Assembly: GCA_024244705.1 (NCBI GenBank)
Contig: JAAEOK010000064.1
Coordinates: forward strand, 1-64,000
From: Alphaproteobacteria bacterium
GTDB lineage: Bacteria; Pseudomonadota; Alphaproteobacteria; JAAEOK01
Reading direction: 5' to 3'
Length of the DNA stretch: 64,000 nt
Position numbers and translations under genes: made by a program. How positions within the stretch are numbered: position 1 is the stretch's first letter; every line of letters begins with the position of its first letter. Of this stretch, positions 19,006-29,361 are shown in pieces. The notes under the pieces are model-generated. The model was not told the DNA's origin and ran no database searches. It saw nothing but the letters and a program-made list of their open reading frames with translations.

Positions 19006-19485
19006 ATGACCACGCCCAATCGTGCTTACGGTCCCCGCAGCCTTGCCGGTCCGCTGTCCCGGGTGACCCGACCGATTCTGCGCCGCCGCGGGCTGGCCTC
19101 GGCGCAGGTGGTGTCGAAATGGCGAGAGATCATGGGCCCGCAGCTGGCGGCGCAGTCGATTCCGCAACGCTACCAGCCCGAGCGCGGCGGCGGCGGCACT
19201 TTGCATATTCGGGTCGGTGGCGGCTGGGCAACCGAGTTCCAACATCTCGAACCCCAGATCATCGACCGCATCAACACCTATTTCGGCTATCGCGCGGTGT
19301 CCCGCCTCGTGCTTCGGCAGGGCCCGGTGCCGCAACCGCCGCAATCGAAGACAAGGTCAGTGGACGGAACCCATGAACCGGGTCCAGCGGTCGACGTGCC
19401 GGTTCGCGACGATGACTTGCGCACCGCCCTGGAACGACTTGGCCAAGCGGTCCGCCGCAGCCATAAAGAAGACAAGAAAACGTGA
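19006..19485 (+). CDS. dciA: DUF721 protein, DciA-like helicase loader
   Basis: The 159-residue protein has a DUF721 domain: LSRVTRPILRRRGLASAQVVSKWREIMGPQLA, then the beta-rich part HIRVGGGWATEFQHLEPQIIDRINTYFGYRAV. DciA binds the replicative helicase DnaB and replaces DnaC-type loaders in most bacteria. The C-terminal ~45 residues are charged and probably disordered. The pairing with mutY, divergent here, is common in alphaproteobacteria. Confidence 0.85.
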   Translation: MTTPNRAYGPRSLAGPLSRVTRPILRRRGLASAQVVSKWREIMGPQLAAQSIPQRYQPERGGGGTLHIRVGGGWATEFQHLEPQIIDRINTYFGYRAVSRLVLRQGPVPQPPQSKTRSVDGTHEPGPAVDVPVRDDDLRTALERLGQAVRRSHKEDKKT

Positions 19486-19570
19486 CTATCAAGGGGCCCG
19501 GCGACCGGGTTAGGTTGGCGTCAAACACCGCCTTGCGGCGGCTTTAGTGGATGCAATGAAGGAGGCCGAT

Positions 19571-20176
19571 TTGCGCAATACAGCCCTGGCACTTGGAATT
19601 CTTATTCTCTCGACGATCGCATTCGGAGCGGCACGCGCCGAACCGGTTTCGACCGAGGACGCCTTGGCTGACAAAGTCCTCGGCAACGCCGACGCGCCGA
19701 TCGAGATTATCGCCTATGAATCGCTGACCTGCCCCCACTGCGCGTCATTCCACGAAAACGCCTGGAAGGAGATCAAGAAGAACTATATCGAGCCCGGTAA
19801 GGCGAAGTTCGTCTTCCGCGATTTTCCCTTCGATGCCGTTGGCCTGCGCGCCGCCATGTTGGCGCGCTGCACCGGTGACGACCGTTACTTCGCCACCCTC
19901 GAAGTGCTGTTCTCCAGTCAGTCGCAGTGGTCGCGCGCCGCCGATCCGATGCAGGCGTTGGCGGGCATCGGTCGACTCGCTGGCCTGAGCGCTGAAGATT
20001 TCGACGCTTGCATGGCCAACGAGGCATTGCTCGACGGTATTCTGGCGCGGCGCCAGGAAGGCGAACGCGAATTCGATGTTTCCTCGACGCCGACTTTCAT
20101 TATAAATGGCACCAAGGTCATCGGCGCCCAGCCGTTCGAGGAATTCGACAAGGTGATGGCGCCAATGGCCGAGTGA
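19571..20176 (+). CDS. DsbA-like periplasmic thiol oxidoreductase
   Basis: The 201-residue protein has a signal peptide (LRNTALALGILILSTIAFGA, cleavage near ARA) and a thioredoxin fold of the DsbA/BdbD type. The active site CPHC is in AYESLTCPHCASFHENAW, the Phe-rich block is KFVFRDFPFDAVGLRAAM, and the cis-Pro loop is VSSTPTFIINGTKVIGA. The TTG at 19571 is chosen because AAGGAGG stands 5 bases before it and the signal peptide starts there. In-frame ATGs at 19547 and 19556 would overlap that site. It lies between dciA and smc, as in many alphaproteobacteria. Confidence 0.88.
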   Translation: MRNTALALGILILSTIAFGAARAEPVSTEDALADKVLGNADAPIEIIAYESLTCPHCASFHENAWKEIKKNYIEPGKAKFVFRDFPFDAVGLRAAMLARCTGDDRYFATLEVLFSSQSQWSRAADPMQALAGIGRLAGLSAEDFDACMANEALLDGILARRQEGEREFDVSSTPTFIINGTKVIGAQPFEEFDKVMAPMAE

Positions 20177-20215
20177 CGAGGGTACCTATCACCACCAAAT
20201 CAGCAGATCCCGCCT

Positions 20216-23200
20216 TTGCAATTCAGCGCACTCAGGCTTAGCGGCTTCAAGTCCTTTGTCGATCCCACCGAACTGACGATCGAACCGGGACTGTCGGGCG
20301 TCGTCGGACCGAACGGTTGCGGCAAATCGAATCTGGTCGAGGCGCTGCGCTGGGTCATGGGGGAAACCTCGGCCAAGAAAATGCGCGGTGGCGGCATGGA
20401 CGACATCATATTCGGTGGCACCACCGAACGCCCGTCGCGCAACATCGCCGAGGTCATGCTCGTCCTCGACAACGGCGATCGCACGGCGCCGTCGTCCTTC
20501 AACGACAGCGACATTCTTGAAATTTCGCGCCGCATCGAACGCGAATCGGGGTCAGTCTACCGGGTCAACGGCAAGGACGTGCGGGCCCGCGATGTTCAGC
20601 TTCTGTTCGCCGACCTCGCCACCGGCGCCCGTTCCGGCGCCATGGTCAGCCAGGGACGGGTGGGCGCATTGATCAATGCCAAGCCGGCCGACCGGCGAAT
20701 CCTGCTGGAGGAAGCGGCGGGCATCAGCGGGCTCCATTCGCGGCGCCACGAGGCCGAGCTGCGGCTGCGCGCGGCCGAGGGCAATCTGGAACGCCTCGAC
20801 GACGTCCTGGCGGCCCTCGACGGACAGCTCAAGGCGCTCAAGCGCCAGGCGCGGCAGGCCGCCCGCTACCGCAATATCGGCGAACATATCCGCAAGGCGG
20901 AGGCAATCGTCCTCTATTTGAGGTGGCAGACGGCGAGCCAGGAGCTGGCGACGACGCAGGCATCGCTCAACGCGGTCACCGCCAAGGTCGGCGAGCTTGC
21001 CGGGCAAGCGACCCGCCAGACCACGGAACACGCCGAGGCCGCGGACAAACTGCCGGCGCTGCGCCAGAGCGAGGCCGAGGCGGCCGCCGCGTTGCACCGC
21101 TTGACGGCGGCACGAGAGGCGATCGATGCGGAGCGCGAGCGGCTGCGCCTGGCCAAGGCCGATGCCGATGCCCGGCTCGAACAGATCGCCCAGGACATCA
21201 CCCGCGAACTCGCCTTGTCGGCCGATGCCGAGGCGGCCGAAAAACGACTGAGCGAGGAACGGGACGCTCTCACCGCCGGTCAGGACAACCAGGAGGCCGA
21301 AACCCGCGCCGCCGAGGAGGCGGTCGCTGCCGCCGAATCGGAGGTCGATGGCCTCGACGGCGAGATGAGCGCCCTGACCCAGTCGATCCTCACCGAAGAA
21401 GCCCGTCGCACGGCAGCCCAACGGCGCATCGCGGAGATCGAGGAACGGATCGCCCGGCTCCGCGAACGCGGCGAACGGGTCAACGAAGAACGGGCCGCCA
21501 GTGCGTCACACACCGAAACGGCGGACCAAATTGCCGCCGCCGAGGACGCGGTGGCGACGGCAGCCGCGGCTCTGGGCGATCGCCAATCCGAGGCGGAATC
21601 GGTCGAGACCGCGCGGACCGAGGCGCAAGACGGCGAAATGACAGCGCGCGAGACGGCACAGCAGGCCGAAGAAACACTGGCCGGTCTGCGGGCCGAGGAG
21701 CGCGCCTTGGCCGAATTGCTCGCCGAAGGCCGCCCCGAATCCTGGGCCCCGATCATCGATTCGGTGGCCGTCGACGCCGGATACGAAGACGCACTGGGCG
21801 CCGCGTTGGGCGACGACCTGACGGCCTCCGATGACAGCGCCGCGCCGATCCATTGGCGCGATCTGCCGCCGATTACCGGCGCGCCGCCGCTGCCCGACGG
21901 CGCCGAGCCCCTGTCCAAATTCGTCCGCGGACCGCGCACCCTCGAGCGCCGTCTGGCGCAGATCGGCGTCGTACCCGACCGCGCGACCGGGCTCCGGCTC
22001 GGCGGCGACCTGGCTATCGGACAGCGGCTGGTCAGTCGCGCGGGCGAATTGTGGCGGTGGGACGGGTTTACCGTGACCGCCGGCGCCGACACCGCCGCGG
22101 CGACCCGCCTCGGCCAGCGCAACCGTCTGGCCGAGGTCCGAAGCGATTTGACCGCAGCCAACGATACCGCGGCAACCGCGCGGGAACACTTTGAGACGGC
22201 GCGCGCCGCCGCCGCCGACGCCGCCGCGTCCGAGGCCACTGCGCGGCAATCGTTGCGCCAGGCTTTCGCCGCGCTGGCGGCGGCCCGGGACAGCCAAGCG
22301 AGGTTGGTCCGTGAGAACGCCGAAAGCGCGTCGCGCCTTGCCGCGCTCGATCAGGCCGGGGAACAGGTCGCGGCCGATCTGAACGAGGCCGAGGCGGAAC
22401 TCGCGGCAGCCCGGGACGCGGTTGCCGATGGCCTGGATCTCGAGGAAAAACGACGCCAACAGCAAGGCCTGCGCGAACGCCTGGGCGCGGCGCGATTGGA
22501 TCTCATCGAACGGCGCAGCCGCCACGACCGTCTGCTGAGCGAAGCCGAGGCCCGCGGCGCGCGCCTCGACGCGATCGGCGATGACCTTCGCTCATGGCAG
22601 CAGCGCACCGAGAATGCACGCCAACAAATGCGAACGCTCGCCGAGCGGCGCGACGCGACCCGGACCGAAATCAGTCAACTCGAAGCGGCGCCCGCCGAGA
22701 TCGACGAAAAACGGCGCGCCCTGCTCGCCGAAATCGACCGCTCCGAGATCACGCGCAAGGAAGCGGCTGACGCTTTGGTCGCCGCGGAAAACGTGCTCAA
22801 TGCCATCGCCAAGGCCCTGCGCGAAGCCGAGGCGGCGCTTGCCGACGCGCGCGAGGAACGGGCGCGGTCGGAGGGCGCGGTCGCGCAAATCGAGCAATCG
22901 CGTGACGCCATTCGCGACCGCATGAAGGAACGGCTCGACTGCGCTCCCGACCAGGCGCTGGCGGTGGCCGGCCATGAGCCGGGCGATCAATTGCCCGAAC
23001 CGGGCACCGTCGAGACCCGCCTCGAACGCTTGCTCCGCGAGCGCGACAATATCGGTCCGGTGAATCTGCGCGCCGAACAGGAAGTCAAGGAACTGGGAGA
23101 GCAGATTGCGTCCCTCGACCAGGAGCGCGGCGATTTGATCGACGCCATAGCGCGGCTCCGCCAGGGCATCAACGAACTCAACCGCGAAGGCCGGGCGCGC

Positions 23201-23677
23201 TTGCTGGAATCTTTCAAAGAGGTCAACACCCACTTCGAAGAATTGTTCGTCCGCCTGTTTGGCGGCGGGCATGCGTATATCCGGCTCATCGAGTCCGACG
23301 ACCCGCTCGACGCCGGGCTGGAGATCTTCGCCAGCCCACCCGGTAAGAAACTGCAGATCCTGTCGCTGCTGTCCGGCGGCGAGCAGGCGCTCACCGCCCT
23401 CGCCCTCCTGTTTTCGGTGTTTCTGACCAACCCGGCACCGATCTGCGTCCTCGACGAGGTCGACGCCCCCCTCGACGACGCCAACGTCGACCGTTTCTGC
23501 AAGCTGTTGGCGGACATCGCCGAGAGCTCGGCGACTCGGTTCCTGATCGTCACCCACCATCGCATGACGATGGCACGCATGGACCGGCTGTACGGCGTGA
23601 CGATGCCCGAACAGGGCATCTCGCAGCTCGTCTCGGTCGATCTCCAAACCGCCGAGGAACTGCGGGATTCCGCGTAG
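20216..23677 (+). CDS. smc: Chromosome segregation ATPase SMC
   Basis: The 1153-residue protein is a full-length SMC. The N-terminal ATPase half has Walker A GPNGCGKSN, long coiled coils run on either side of a central hinge (about 490-640), and the C-terminal half has the signature LLSGGEQALTALALL and Walker B PICVLDEVDAPLDDAN. It compacts and separates sister chromosomes with ScpA/ScpB (not in the window). The start is TTG at 20216; the family N-terminus MQFSALRLSGFKSF fixes it. The coiled coils are unusually Ala/Glu/Arg-rich, in keeping with the high GC. Confidence 0.96.
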   Translation: MQFSALRLSGFKSFVDPTELTIEPGLSGVVGPNGCGKSNLVEALRWVMGETSAKKMRGGGMDDIIFGGTTERPSRNIAEVMLVLDNGDRTAPSSFNDSDILEISRRIERESGSVYRVNGKDVRARDVQLLFADLATGARSGAMVSQGRVGALINAKPADRRILLEEAAGISGLHSRRHEAELRLRAAEGNLERLDDVLAALDGQLKALKRQARQAARYRNIGEHIRKAEAIVLYLRWQTASQELATTQASLNAVTAKVGELAGQATRQTTEHAEAADKLPALRQSEAEAAAALHRLTAAREAIDAERERLRLAKADADARLEQIAQDITRELALSADAEAAEKRLSEERDALTAGQDNQEAETRAAEEAVAAAESEVDGLDGEMSALTQSILTEEARRTAAQRRIAEIEERIARLRERGERVNEERAASASHTETADQIAAAEDAVATAAAALGDRQSEAESVETARTEAQDGEMTARETAQQAEETLAGLRAEERALAELLAEGRPESWAPIIDSVAVDAGYEDALGAALGDDLTASDDSAAPIHWRDLPPITGAPPLPDGAEPLSKFVRGPRTLERRLAQIGVVPDRATGLRLGGDLAIGQRLVSRAGELWRWDGFTVTAGADTAAATRLGQRNRLAEVRSDLTAANDTAATAREHFETARAAAADAAASEATARQSLRQAFAALAAARDSQARLVRENAESASRLAALDQAGEQVAADLNEAEAELAAARDAVADGLDLEEKRRQQQGLRERLGAARLDLIERRSRHDRLLSEAEARGARLDAIGDDLRSWQQRTENARQQMRTLAERRDATRTEISQLEAAPAEIDEKRRALLAEIDRSEITRKEAADALVAAENVLNAIAKALREAEAALADAREERARSEGAVAQIEQSRDAIRDRMKERLDCAPDQALAVAGHEPGDQLPEPGTVETRLERLLRERDNIGPVNLRAEQEVKELGEQIASLDQERGDLIDAIARLRQGINELNREGRARLLESFKEVNTHFEELFVRLFGGGHAYIRLIESDDPLDAGLEIFASPPGKKLQILSLLSGGEQALTALALLFSVFLTNPAPICVLDEVDAPLDDANVDRFCKLLADIAESSATRFLIVTHHRMTMARMDRLYGVTMPEQGISQLVSVDLQTAEELRDSA

Positions 23678-23720
23678 TTCGGCCAAAGTGTCGCAGGGCA
23701 AAACGGGCCCCCGCGCGTGC

Positions 23721-23749
23721 TTGACAGGGTATGGGGCAAACCGTAAGGT
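23721..23749 (+). promoter_or_regulatory. Sigma-70 promoter of the atp operon
   Basis: TTGACA (23721-23726), a 17-base spacer and TAAGGT (23744-23749) stand 54 bases before atpI. The -35 box is a perfect consensus and no gene occupies 23678-23802. Confidence 0.6.
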
Positions 23750-23802
23750 GCGCCCGCTTTTCGCCTGCGCCGCATGCGGCATTAATGGTTCCGGGTGACA
23801 TC

Positions 23803-24171
23803 ATGACGGAACGCAAGGCTCCCCCGTCCCTCGACGATCTCGGAGCTCGGCTCAAGGCCGCGCGCGAACGTCAGGATGGTGCGGAACCCGCGGCAACGGC
23901 GGCGGAAGAAGCCCCGTTCAGCGGGCTCGGCATGGCGGCGCGGATCGGAGTCGAACTGGTCGCTTCGCTGGCCGTCGGTGCGGGGATCGGATGGCTGCTC
24001 GACCAGTGGCTGGGCACGGCGCCCTGGTTGATGGTCGTTTTTCTGTTCTTGGGCATGGGCGCCGGAGTTTCCAACGTCTATCGCGCCATGAACCGTTTGG
24101 GATCGGCGGTCGGTTACCGCGACGCCGGGGATGACAGTGAAGGCCCGAAATCGGGCTACGACGGGAGTTAG
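23803..24171 (+). CDS. atpI: ATP synthase assembly protein AtpI
   Basis: The 122-residue inner-membrane protein helps assemble the c-ring. A charged N-terminus (MTERKAPPSLDDLGARLKAARER) is followed by two membrane helices (about 47-69 and 75-95) around GAGIGWLLDQWLGTAPWLMVVFLFLGMGAG, the typical AtpI/NCA2 block. It is the first gene of atpI-B-E-F'-F. In-frame starts further upstream (23731, 23785) lack support from the family. Confidence 0.9.
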   Translation: MTERKAPPSLDDLGARLKAARERQDGAEPAATAAEEAPFSGLGMAARIGVELVASLAVGAGIGWLLDQWLGTAPWLMVVFLFLGMGAGVSNVYRAMNRLGSAVGYRDAGDDSEGPKSGYDGS

Positions 24172-24173
24172 GC

Positions 24174-24956
24174 ATGGCGAGCGCGGAAACCGGGGCGGGC
24201 GCCGACCAAGCGGCGGCAGCACACGGTCCCCTCTATCAGTTCGAAATTCAGCCCATCGTGTCGATCGAGATCGCCGGGTTGGACCTTTCGTTTACCAATT
24301 CCGCGCTGTTCATGGTCGCCTCGCTGATTACCATCTCGGTATTCCTGACCTATGGCGTCCAGAGCCGCGCGCTGGTGCCCGGCCGGCTGCAATCGATGGC
24401 CGAGTTGAGCTACGAATTCGTCGCCAACATGATCCGCGACAATGTCGGCAGCGAGGGACGCCGCTTTTTCCCGGTCATATTCACGCTGTTCATGTTCATC
24501 CTGTTCGGCAACATGTTCGGGCTGCTGCCGTACAGCTTTACCTACACCAGCCACATCATCGTCACCGCGGCGCTGGCGTTGGCCGTGTTCTTCGGCGTCA
24601 CCATGGTCGGGCTGTTCCGCCACGGGCTTCACTTTTTTTCGTTCTTCGTGCCGTCGGGCGTGCCGAAGTTGATGTTGCCGCTGATGGTGCCGATCGAGAT
24701 CATCTCGTACCTGTCGCGGCCGGTCAGCCTGTCGATCCGGCTGTTCGCCAACATGATGGCCGGCCACACCATGCTCAAGGTCTTCGCCGGTTTCGTCGTA
24801 CCGTTGGGCGCGGCGACCTTCGGCATCGGCGGATTGGCGCCGATCGTGATGGATATACTGTTGATCGCGTTCGAACTGCTTGTCGCATTCCTGCAGGCCT
24901 ACGTCTTTACAGTACTGACCTGCCTCTATCTCAACGACGCGATTCACCTCCATTAG
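24174..24956 (+). CDS. atpB: ATP synthase F0 subunit a
   Basis: The 260-residue membrane subunit forms the proton half-channels next to the c-ring. The essential Arg lies in SRPVSLSIRLFANMMAGH, and the C-terminal helix AFELLVAFLQAYVFTVLTCLYLNDAI is typical. It is two bases from atpI and followed by atpE. Confidence 0.96.
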   Translation: MASAETGAGADQAAAAHGPLYQFEIQPIVSIEIAGLDLSFTNSALFMVASLITISVFLTYGVQSRALVPGRLQSMAELSYEFVANMIRDNVGSEGRRFFPVIFTLFMFILFGNMFGLLPYSFTYTSHIIVTAALALAVFFGVTMVGLFRHGLHFFSFFVPSGVPKLMLPLMVPIEIISYLSRPVSLSIRLFANMMAGHTMLKVFAGFVVPLGAATFGIGGLAPIVMDILLIAFELLVAFLQAYVFTVLTCLYLNDAIHLH

Positions 24957-25005
24957 GGTCGCGGGACCATTCACATTCTGAGCCTTAAGAAAGGGGACTG
25001 AGGAA

Positions 25006-25230
25006 ATGGAACTTGATGCCGCAAAAATGATTGGCGCGGGCCTTGCCGTGATCGGTCTGTCCGGCGTGGGCGCCGGTATTGGGAGCATTTTCGCTTCGCT
25101 CATCCAGTCTATCGCGCGCAACCCGTCGGCCCGGCCGCAGGTGTTCCCGCTCGGCATGCTGGGCTTCGCCCTGGTCGAGGCGGTGGCACTCTACGCCCTG
25201 CTGATTTCGTTCCTGATCCTGTTCACCTAA
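25006..25230 (+). CDS. atpE: ATP synthase F0 subunit c
   Basis: This 74-residue hairpin of two membrane helices has the polar loop around ARNPSARP. The proton-carrying Glu is in LVEAVALYALLI on helix 2 and a glycine pattern GVGAGIGS on helix 1, which fits a proton-type c-ring. A GAGGAA ribosome binding site precedes the ATG. Confidence 0.96.
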   Translation: MELDAAKMIGAGLAVIGLSGVGAGIGSIFASLIQSIARNPSARPQVFPLGMLGFALVEAVALYALLISFLILFT

Positions 25231-25287
25231 GGATCGGGCGCGCCGACGGGCTTCGGCTCGCGGCGCGGCATTCGAAGGACCGCGTCC

Positions 25288-25779
25288 ATGCCCCAACTCG
25301 ACGCCGCCTCGTTCCCCAGCCAGTTGATCTGGCTCGTGATCACGATCGGCCTGCTCTATGTGATTCTGTCGCGCGTCGCGTTGCCGCGGATTTCGAGCGT
25401 GCTCGAAGAGCGTCAGCGGCGCATCAGCGGCGACCTGGAAAAGGCCGAACAGCTCAGGGCCGAAGCCGAGAAGGTGCTCGCCGCCCACGAGGCGGCGATG
25501 ACCGAGACCCGGGCCAAGGCGCATGCTCTCGTCCGCCAGACCAAGGACGAGATGGCCGCCGAGGCGGCGCGCCGCCAGGAAGAGCTGGCGGCCAAGATCG
25601 CCGCCACCACCGGTGAGGCCGAGGCCCGCATCGACAGCGCCCGCAAGGAGGCGGTCGACAATATCCGCCAGGTCGCGGTCGAAGTGGCGCAGGAGGCGAC
25701 CAAGCGGCTGATCGACGGCGAGGTCGAGAGCGCCGACGCCGAGGCGGCGGTCGACGCGGTGCAGGGAAGCCACAGCTGA
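25288..25779 (+). CDS. atpG: ATP synthase F0 subunit b'
   Basis: The 163-residue peripheral-stalk subunit has one N-terminal membrane helix (LIWLVITIGLLYVILSRVALPRI) and then a long Ala/Glu/Lys-rich coiled coil. Alphaproteobacteria carry two different b subunits; this first copy corresponds to b' (also called AtpF2 or AtpX). The PRISSVLEERQRRI stretch after the helix is typical. It overlaps atpF by one base. Confidence 0.9.
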   Translation: MPQLDAASFPSQLIWLVITIGLLYVILSRVALPRISSVLEERQRRISGDLEKAEQLRAEAEKVLAAHEAAMTETRAKAHALVRQTKDEMAAEAARRQEELAAKIAATTGEAEARIDSARKEAVDNIRQVAVEVAQEATKRLIDGEVESADAEAAVDAVQGSHS

Positions 25780-26270
25780 TGGACGCGTTGCTTCACGATA
25801 CCAGCTTCTGGGTCGGCGTCGCCTTCGTCATCTTCGTCGTCTTGGCCTGGCGGCCGTTGAGCCGGACGCTCGTCACCGCCCTCGACGAACGCGCCGAGAC
25901 CATCCGCAACAACATCGACGAAGCGACCCGCCTGCGCGAGGAAGCGCAGGCCCTGCTGGCGAGTTACAAGCGCAAACAGCGGAATGCGGCGCAGGAAGCG
26001 GAAGAGATCCTGCGCCATGCACGCAGCGAGGCGGGCCGGCTGAAGGAGCAGGCGATCGCCGATCTCGAAGCCCTGCTCGCGCGGCGCGAGCAGCAGGCGC
26101 TCGATCGCATCGCCCAGGCCGAAGCCCAGGCCACCGCGGAGGTGCGCGGGCTCGCCGTCGACCTCGCGGTGGCGGCGACGCGGCGCCTGCTGACCGAGCG
26201 CGCCGGCGGCGTGGCGGCGGCCATGCTGATCGACCAATCGATCAAGCAGATCGACGAAAAACTCCACTGA
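25779..26270 (+). CDS. atpF: ATP synthase F0 subunit b
   Basis: This 163-residue second b-type subunit has an N-terminal membrane helix (FWVGVAFVIFVVLAWRPL) followed by a coiled coil (LDERAETIRNNIDEATRLREEAQALLASYKRK). It pairs with b' to form the stator stalk. It is the last gene of the operon; F1 genes are not in the window, as usual in alphaproteobacteria. The gap 26271-26451 to the convergent gcvP shows no gene. Confidence 0.93.
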   Translation: MDALLHDTSFWVGVAFVIFVVLAWRPLSRTLVTALDERAETIRNNIDEATRLREEAQALLASYKRKQRNAAQEAEEILRHARSEAGRLKEQAIADLEALLARREQQALDRIAQAEAQATAEVRGLAVDLAVAATRRLLTERAGGVAAAMLIDQSIKQIDEKLH

Positions 26271-26451
26271 TATCGGGCCTGGCGCGGCGCCGGGGCGACT
26301 TATGCCGATGCCGCGGCCGATGAATTAGCCAGTCGCGGAGCGCGCATCGGCCGGGCGGCGCTAAACCGAGCGGCTGATCCCGCCACCGACGCCGGGGCGG
26401 ACCGTCAACACCTTGGTACCGCGCTTGTGGGCCATGCCCGCCCCCGGATGC

Positions 26452-29304
26452 TTATTCGGCGGCATCCTCATAGGCATCCATCGGCGGGCAAGTGCAGACC
26501 AGGTGCCTGTCGCCATAGGCGTTGTCGACGCGGTTGACCGGCGGCCAGTACTTATCGACCCTAAACGCGCCCGGCGGGTAGCACGCCTGCTCACGGCTAT
26601 AGGGCCGGTCCCAATCGCCAATCAGATCCCCGACGGTGTGCGGCGCGTTCTTCAGCGGGTTGTTGTCCGGGTCGATTCGCTTCTCTTCGATATCGCGGGC
26701 TTCTTCGCGAATCGAATGCATGGCCACACAGAAGCGATCGATCTCGGCCCTGGGCTCGCTCTCGGTCGGCTCGACCATCAACGTACCGGCTACCGGCCAG
26801 CTCATGGTCGGCGCATGAAAACCGTTATCCATCAGCCGCTTGGCGACGTCGTCGACGGTGACGTTGGCGCTTTCCTGCAGCGGTCTGGTGTCGAGAATAC
26901 ACTCATGAGCCACCCGGCCCTTAGCCGATGTAAAGAGCACGTCGTAATCGTCCTTGAGCCTTGCGGCGATGTAGTTGGCGTTCAGGATGGCGACCTTCGT
27001 GGCCTGGGTAAGTCCGGCGCCCCCCATCAGCAGACAATAGGCCCAACTGACCGGCAGGATCGACGCCGATCCGAACGGCGCCGCCGAGACCGGACCAATA
27101 TCGCCACCGGTTTCCGGATGACCGGGAAGGAACGGCACCAGGTGTTTCTTGACGCCGATCGGCCCCATGCCGGGACCGCCGCCCCCGTGCGGGATGCAGA
27201 ACGTCTTGTGAAGGTTGAGATGGCTGACGTCACCGCCAATACTGCCGGGACGCGCCAAACCGACCATGGCGTTCATGTTGGCCCCATCGATATAGACCTG
27301 GCCGCCATGTTCATGGGTGATATCGCAGACCTCGGTGACGCCCTCCTCGAAGACGCCGTGGGTGGACGGGTAGGTGATCATGCAGGCGGCCAGTTCAGCG
27401 CTATGTTCCCTCGCTTTCTCGCGAAAATCCTCGAGGTTGATATCTCCGTTTTCGGCCGATTTTACGGGTACGACTTCCCATCCCGCCATATGGGCCGAGG
27501 CCGGGTTGGTGCCATGGGCCGAGGTCGGGATCAGGCAGATGTTGCGGTGCCCTTCGCCCCGCGACTCATGATAGGCGCGGATGGTCAGGAGGCCGGCATA
27601 TTCGCCCTGGGCGCCCGAATTGGGTTGCTGTGAAATGGCATCGTAGCCGGTGATCTGACAGAGCTTGTCGTTCAGGTCGGCGATCATCTCGGCATAGCCT
27701 TGCGCCTGATCGGCCGGCACGAACGGGTGCAAGTCGGCAAATTCCGGCCACGTGACCGGCAACATCTCGATCGTCGCGTTCAGTTTCATCGTGCATGAGC
27801 CGAGCGGGATCATCGCCCGGTCAAGCGCCAGATCGCGATCGGCCAAACGGCGCATGTAGCGGGTGATTTCCGCCTCGGCCCGGTTGAGGTGGAAGATCGG
27901 ATGAGTGAGGTAGGCGCTGTGACGAAGATTCGCTTCCGGCAGCCGATACTCGCGATTGGTCTCGCTGTCGTCCTTCATGTCGCCACCAAAAGCTCGCCAG
28001 ACGCCCTCGAGCGTCTCCGGGCGGGTCTTTTCATCGAGGCTAATGCCGACGCGCGTTGTGCCGATCTTGCGCAGGTTGACACCGTTGGCGACGGCGGCAT
28101 TCATGATCACGCCCTGAAGCGCGCCGACATCCACCGTGATGGTGTCGAAAAACACCTCCGGATCGACTTTGTAGCCCAGGCTCTCCAATCCTTTGGCGAG
28201 TCGCGCCGTCTTACGATGCACCGACTGGGCGATCGCCTTGATCCCGTCCGGGCCGTGATAAACGGCATACATCGATGCCATTACCGCCAGCAACGCCTGC
28301 GCCGTGCACACATTGGAATTGGCTTTCTCGCGTCGGATATGCTGTTCGCGGGTCTGCAGGGCGAGGCGGTAGGCCTTCTTGCCCCGGCTGTCGATCGTCA
28401 CACCAATAATTCGGCCCGGCATCGAGCGTTTGAACGCATCTTTCGACGCCATGTAGGCTGCATGGGGGCCGCCATAACCGATGGGAACACCGAAGCGCTG
28501 GGTCGAGCCGACGGCAATATCGGCACCCATTTCGCCCGGTGATTTGAGCAACGCCAACGCCAACGGATCCGCCACCATAATGGCCAGCGCCTTGGCCCCG
28601 TGCAGTTGAGTGATCAAATCAGTAAAATCGCGCACATGGCCGTACGTGCCCGGATACTGGAAGATCGCGCCAAATACCGCATCCGCCTGCAAATTGTCGG
28701 GCTGGCCGACAATCACCTCGATTCCCAGCGGCTTGGCGCGGGTTTGAACAACGGCGATGTTCTGGGGATGGCAGTTTTCGTCGACAAAGATGGCATTGCT
28801 TGCCGATTTCGAGCTGCGCCGGGCCATCGTCATTGCCTCGGCCGCCGCCGTCGACTCGTCCAAAAGCGACGCATTTGCAATCTCGAGTCCGGTCAGGTCC
28901 GAAACCATGGTCTGGAAATTCAACAAGGCCTCGAGCCGGCCCTGTGAAATCTCTGGCTGATAGGGCGTATAGGCCGTGTACCAGGCTGGATTCTCAAAAA
29001 TGTTGCGCAGTATGACCGGCGGCGTCGTCGTCCCGTAATATCCCTGGCCGATCAGCGAGGTCAGGACCTTGTTCTTTTCGGCGACCTCGCGCATATGGAA
29101 CAGCGCGTCGCGCTCGGTCATCGCCGGTCCCCAGTCCAGGCGTTCGTCCTGGCGAATCGCCGAAGGCACCGTGTCATCGATCAGCTGGTCGAGCGTTTTG
29201 TAGCCGATCACCGTCAGCATATCGGCCATTTCTTGCGGCGACGGCCCGATGTGTCGCCGATTCGCGAAGTCATAGGCCATGTATTCGGTAAGTTTGAAAC
29301 CCAT
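26452..29304 (-). CDS. gcvP: Glycine dehydrogenase (decarboxylating), P protein
   Basis: The 950-residue PLP enzyme is a full-length fused P protein (N- and C-terminal aminotransferase-like halves). It decarboxylates glycine and hands the aminomethyl group to the lipoyl arm of GcvH. The PLP lysine is in [21 protein letters not shown] at about residue 690. [14 protein letters not shown] near the start, [12 protein letters not shown] and [17 protein letters not shown] are characteristic. It is the last gene of gcvT-gcvH-gcvP. Confidence 0.96.
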   Translation of the reverse strand: MGFKLTEYMAYDFANRRHIGPSPQEMADMLTVIGYKTLDQLIDDTVPSAIRQDERLDWGPAMTERDALFHMREVAEKNKVLTSLIGQGYYGTTTPPVILRNIFENPAWYTAYTPYQPEISQGRLEALLNFQTMVSDLTGLEIANASLLDESTAAAEAMTMARRSSKSASNAIFVDENCHPQNIAVVQTRAKPLGIEVIVGQPDNLQADAVFGAIFQYPGTYGHVRDFTDLITQLHGAKALAIMVADPLALALLKSPGEMGADIAVGSTQRFGVPIGYGGPHAAYMASKDAFKRSMPGRIIGVTIDSRGKKAYRLALQTREQHIRREKANSNVCTAQALLAVMASMYAVYHGPDGIKAIAQSVHRKTARLAKGLESLGYKVDPEVFFDTITVDVGALQGVIMNAAVANGVNLRKIGTTRVGISLDEKTRPETLEGVWRAFGGDMKDDSETNREYRLPEANLRHSAYLTHPIFHLNRAEAEITRYMRRLADRDLALDRAMIPLGSCTMKLNATIEMLPVTWPEFADLHPFVPADQAQGYAEMIADLNDKLCQITGYDAISQQPNSGAQGEYAGLLTIRAYHESRGEGHRNICLIPTSAHGTNPASAHMAGWEVVPVKSAENGDINLEDFREKAREHSAELAACMITYPSTHGVFEEGVTEVCDITHEHGGQVYIDGANMNAMVGLARPGSIGGDVSHLNLHKTFCIPHGGGGPGMGPIGVKKHLVPFLPGHPETGGDIGPVSAAPFGSASILPVSWAYCLLMGGAGLTQATKVAILNANYIAARLKDDYDVLFTSAKGRVAHECILDTRPLQESANVTVDDVAKRLMDNGFHAPTMSWPVAGTLMVEPTESEPRAEIDRFCVAMHSIREEARDIEEKRIDPDNNPLKNAPHTVGDLIGDWDRPYSREQACYPPGAFRVDKYWPPVNRVDNAYGDRHLVCTCPPMDAYEDAAE

Positions 29305-29361
29305 GTCCGTCCCCTCAGTCGACCCGTGCCCGATAGGCGCCGGTTTGCGGCAAGAAACGCA

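Noticed and set aside
26413-27633. 406-codon plus-strand open frame opposite gcvP
   Set aside because: It mirrors the codons of gcvP and shows no protein family signature.
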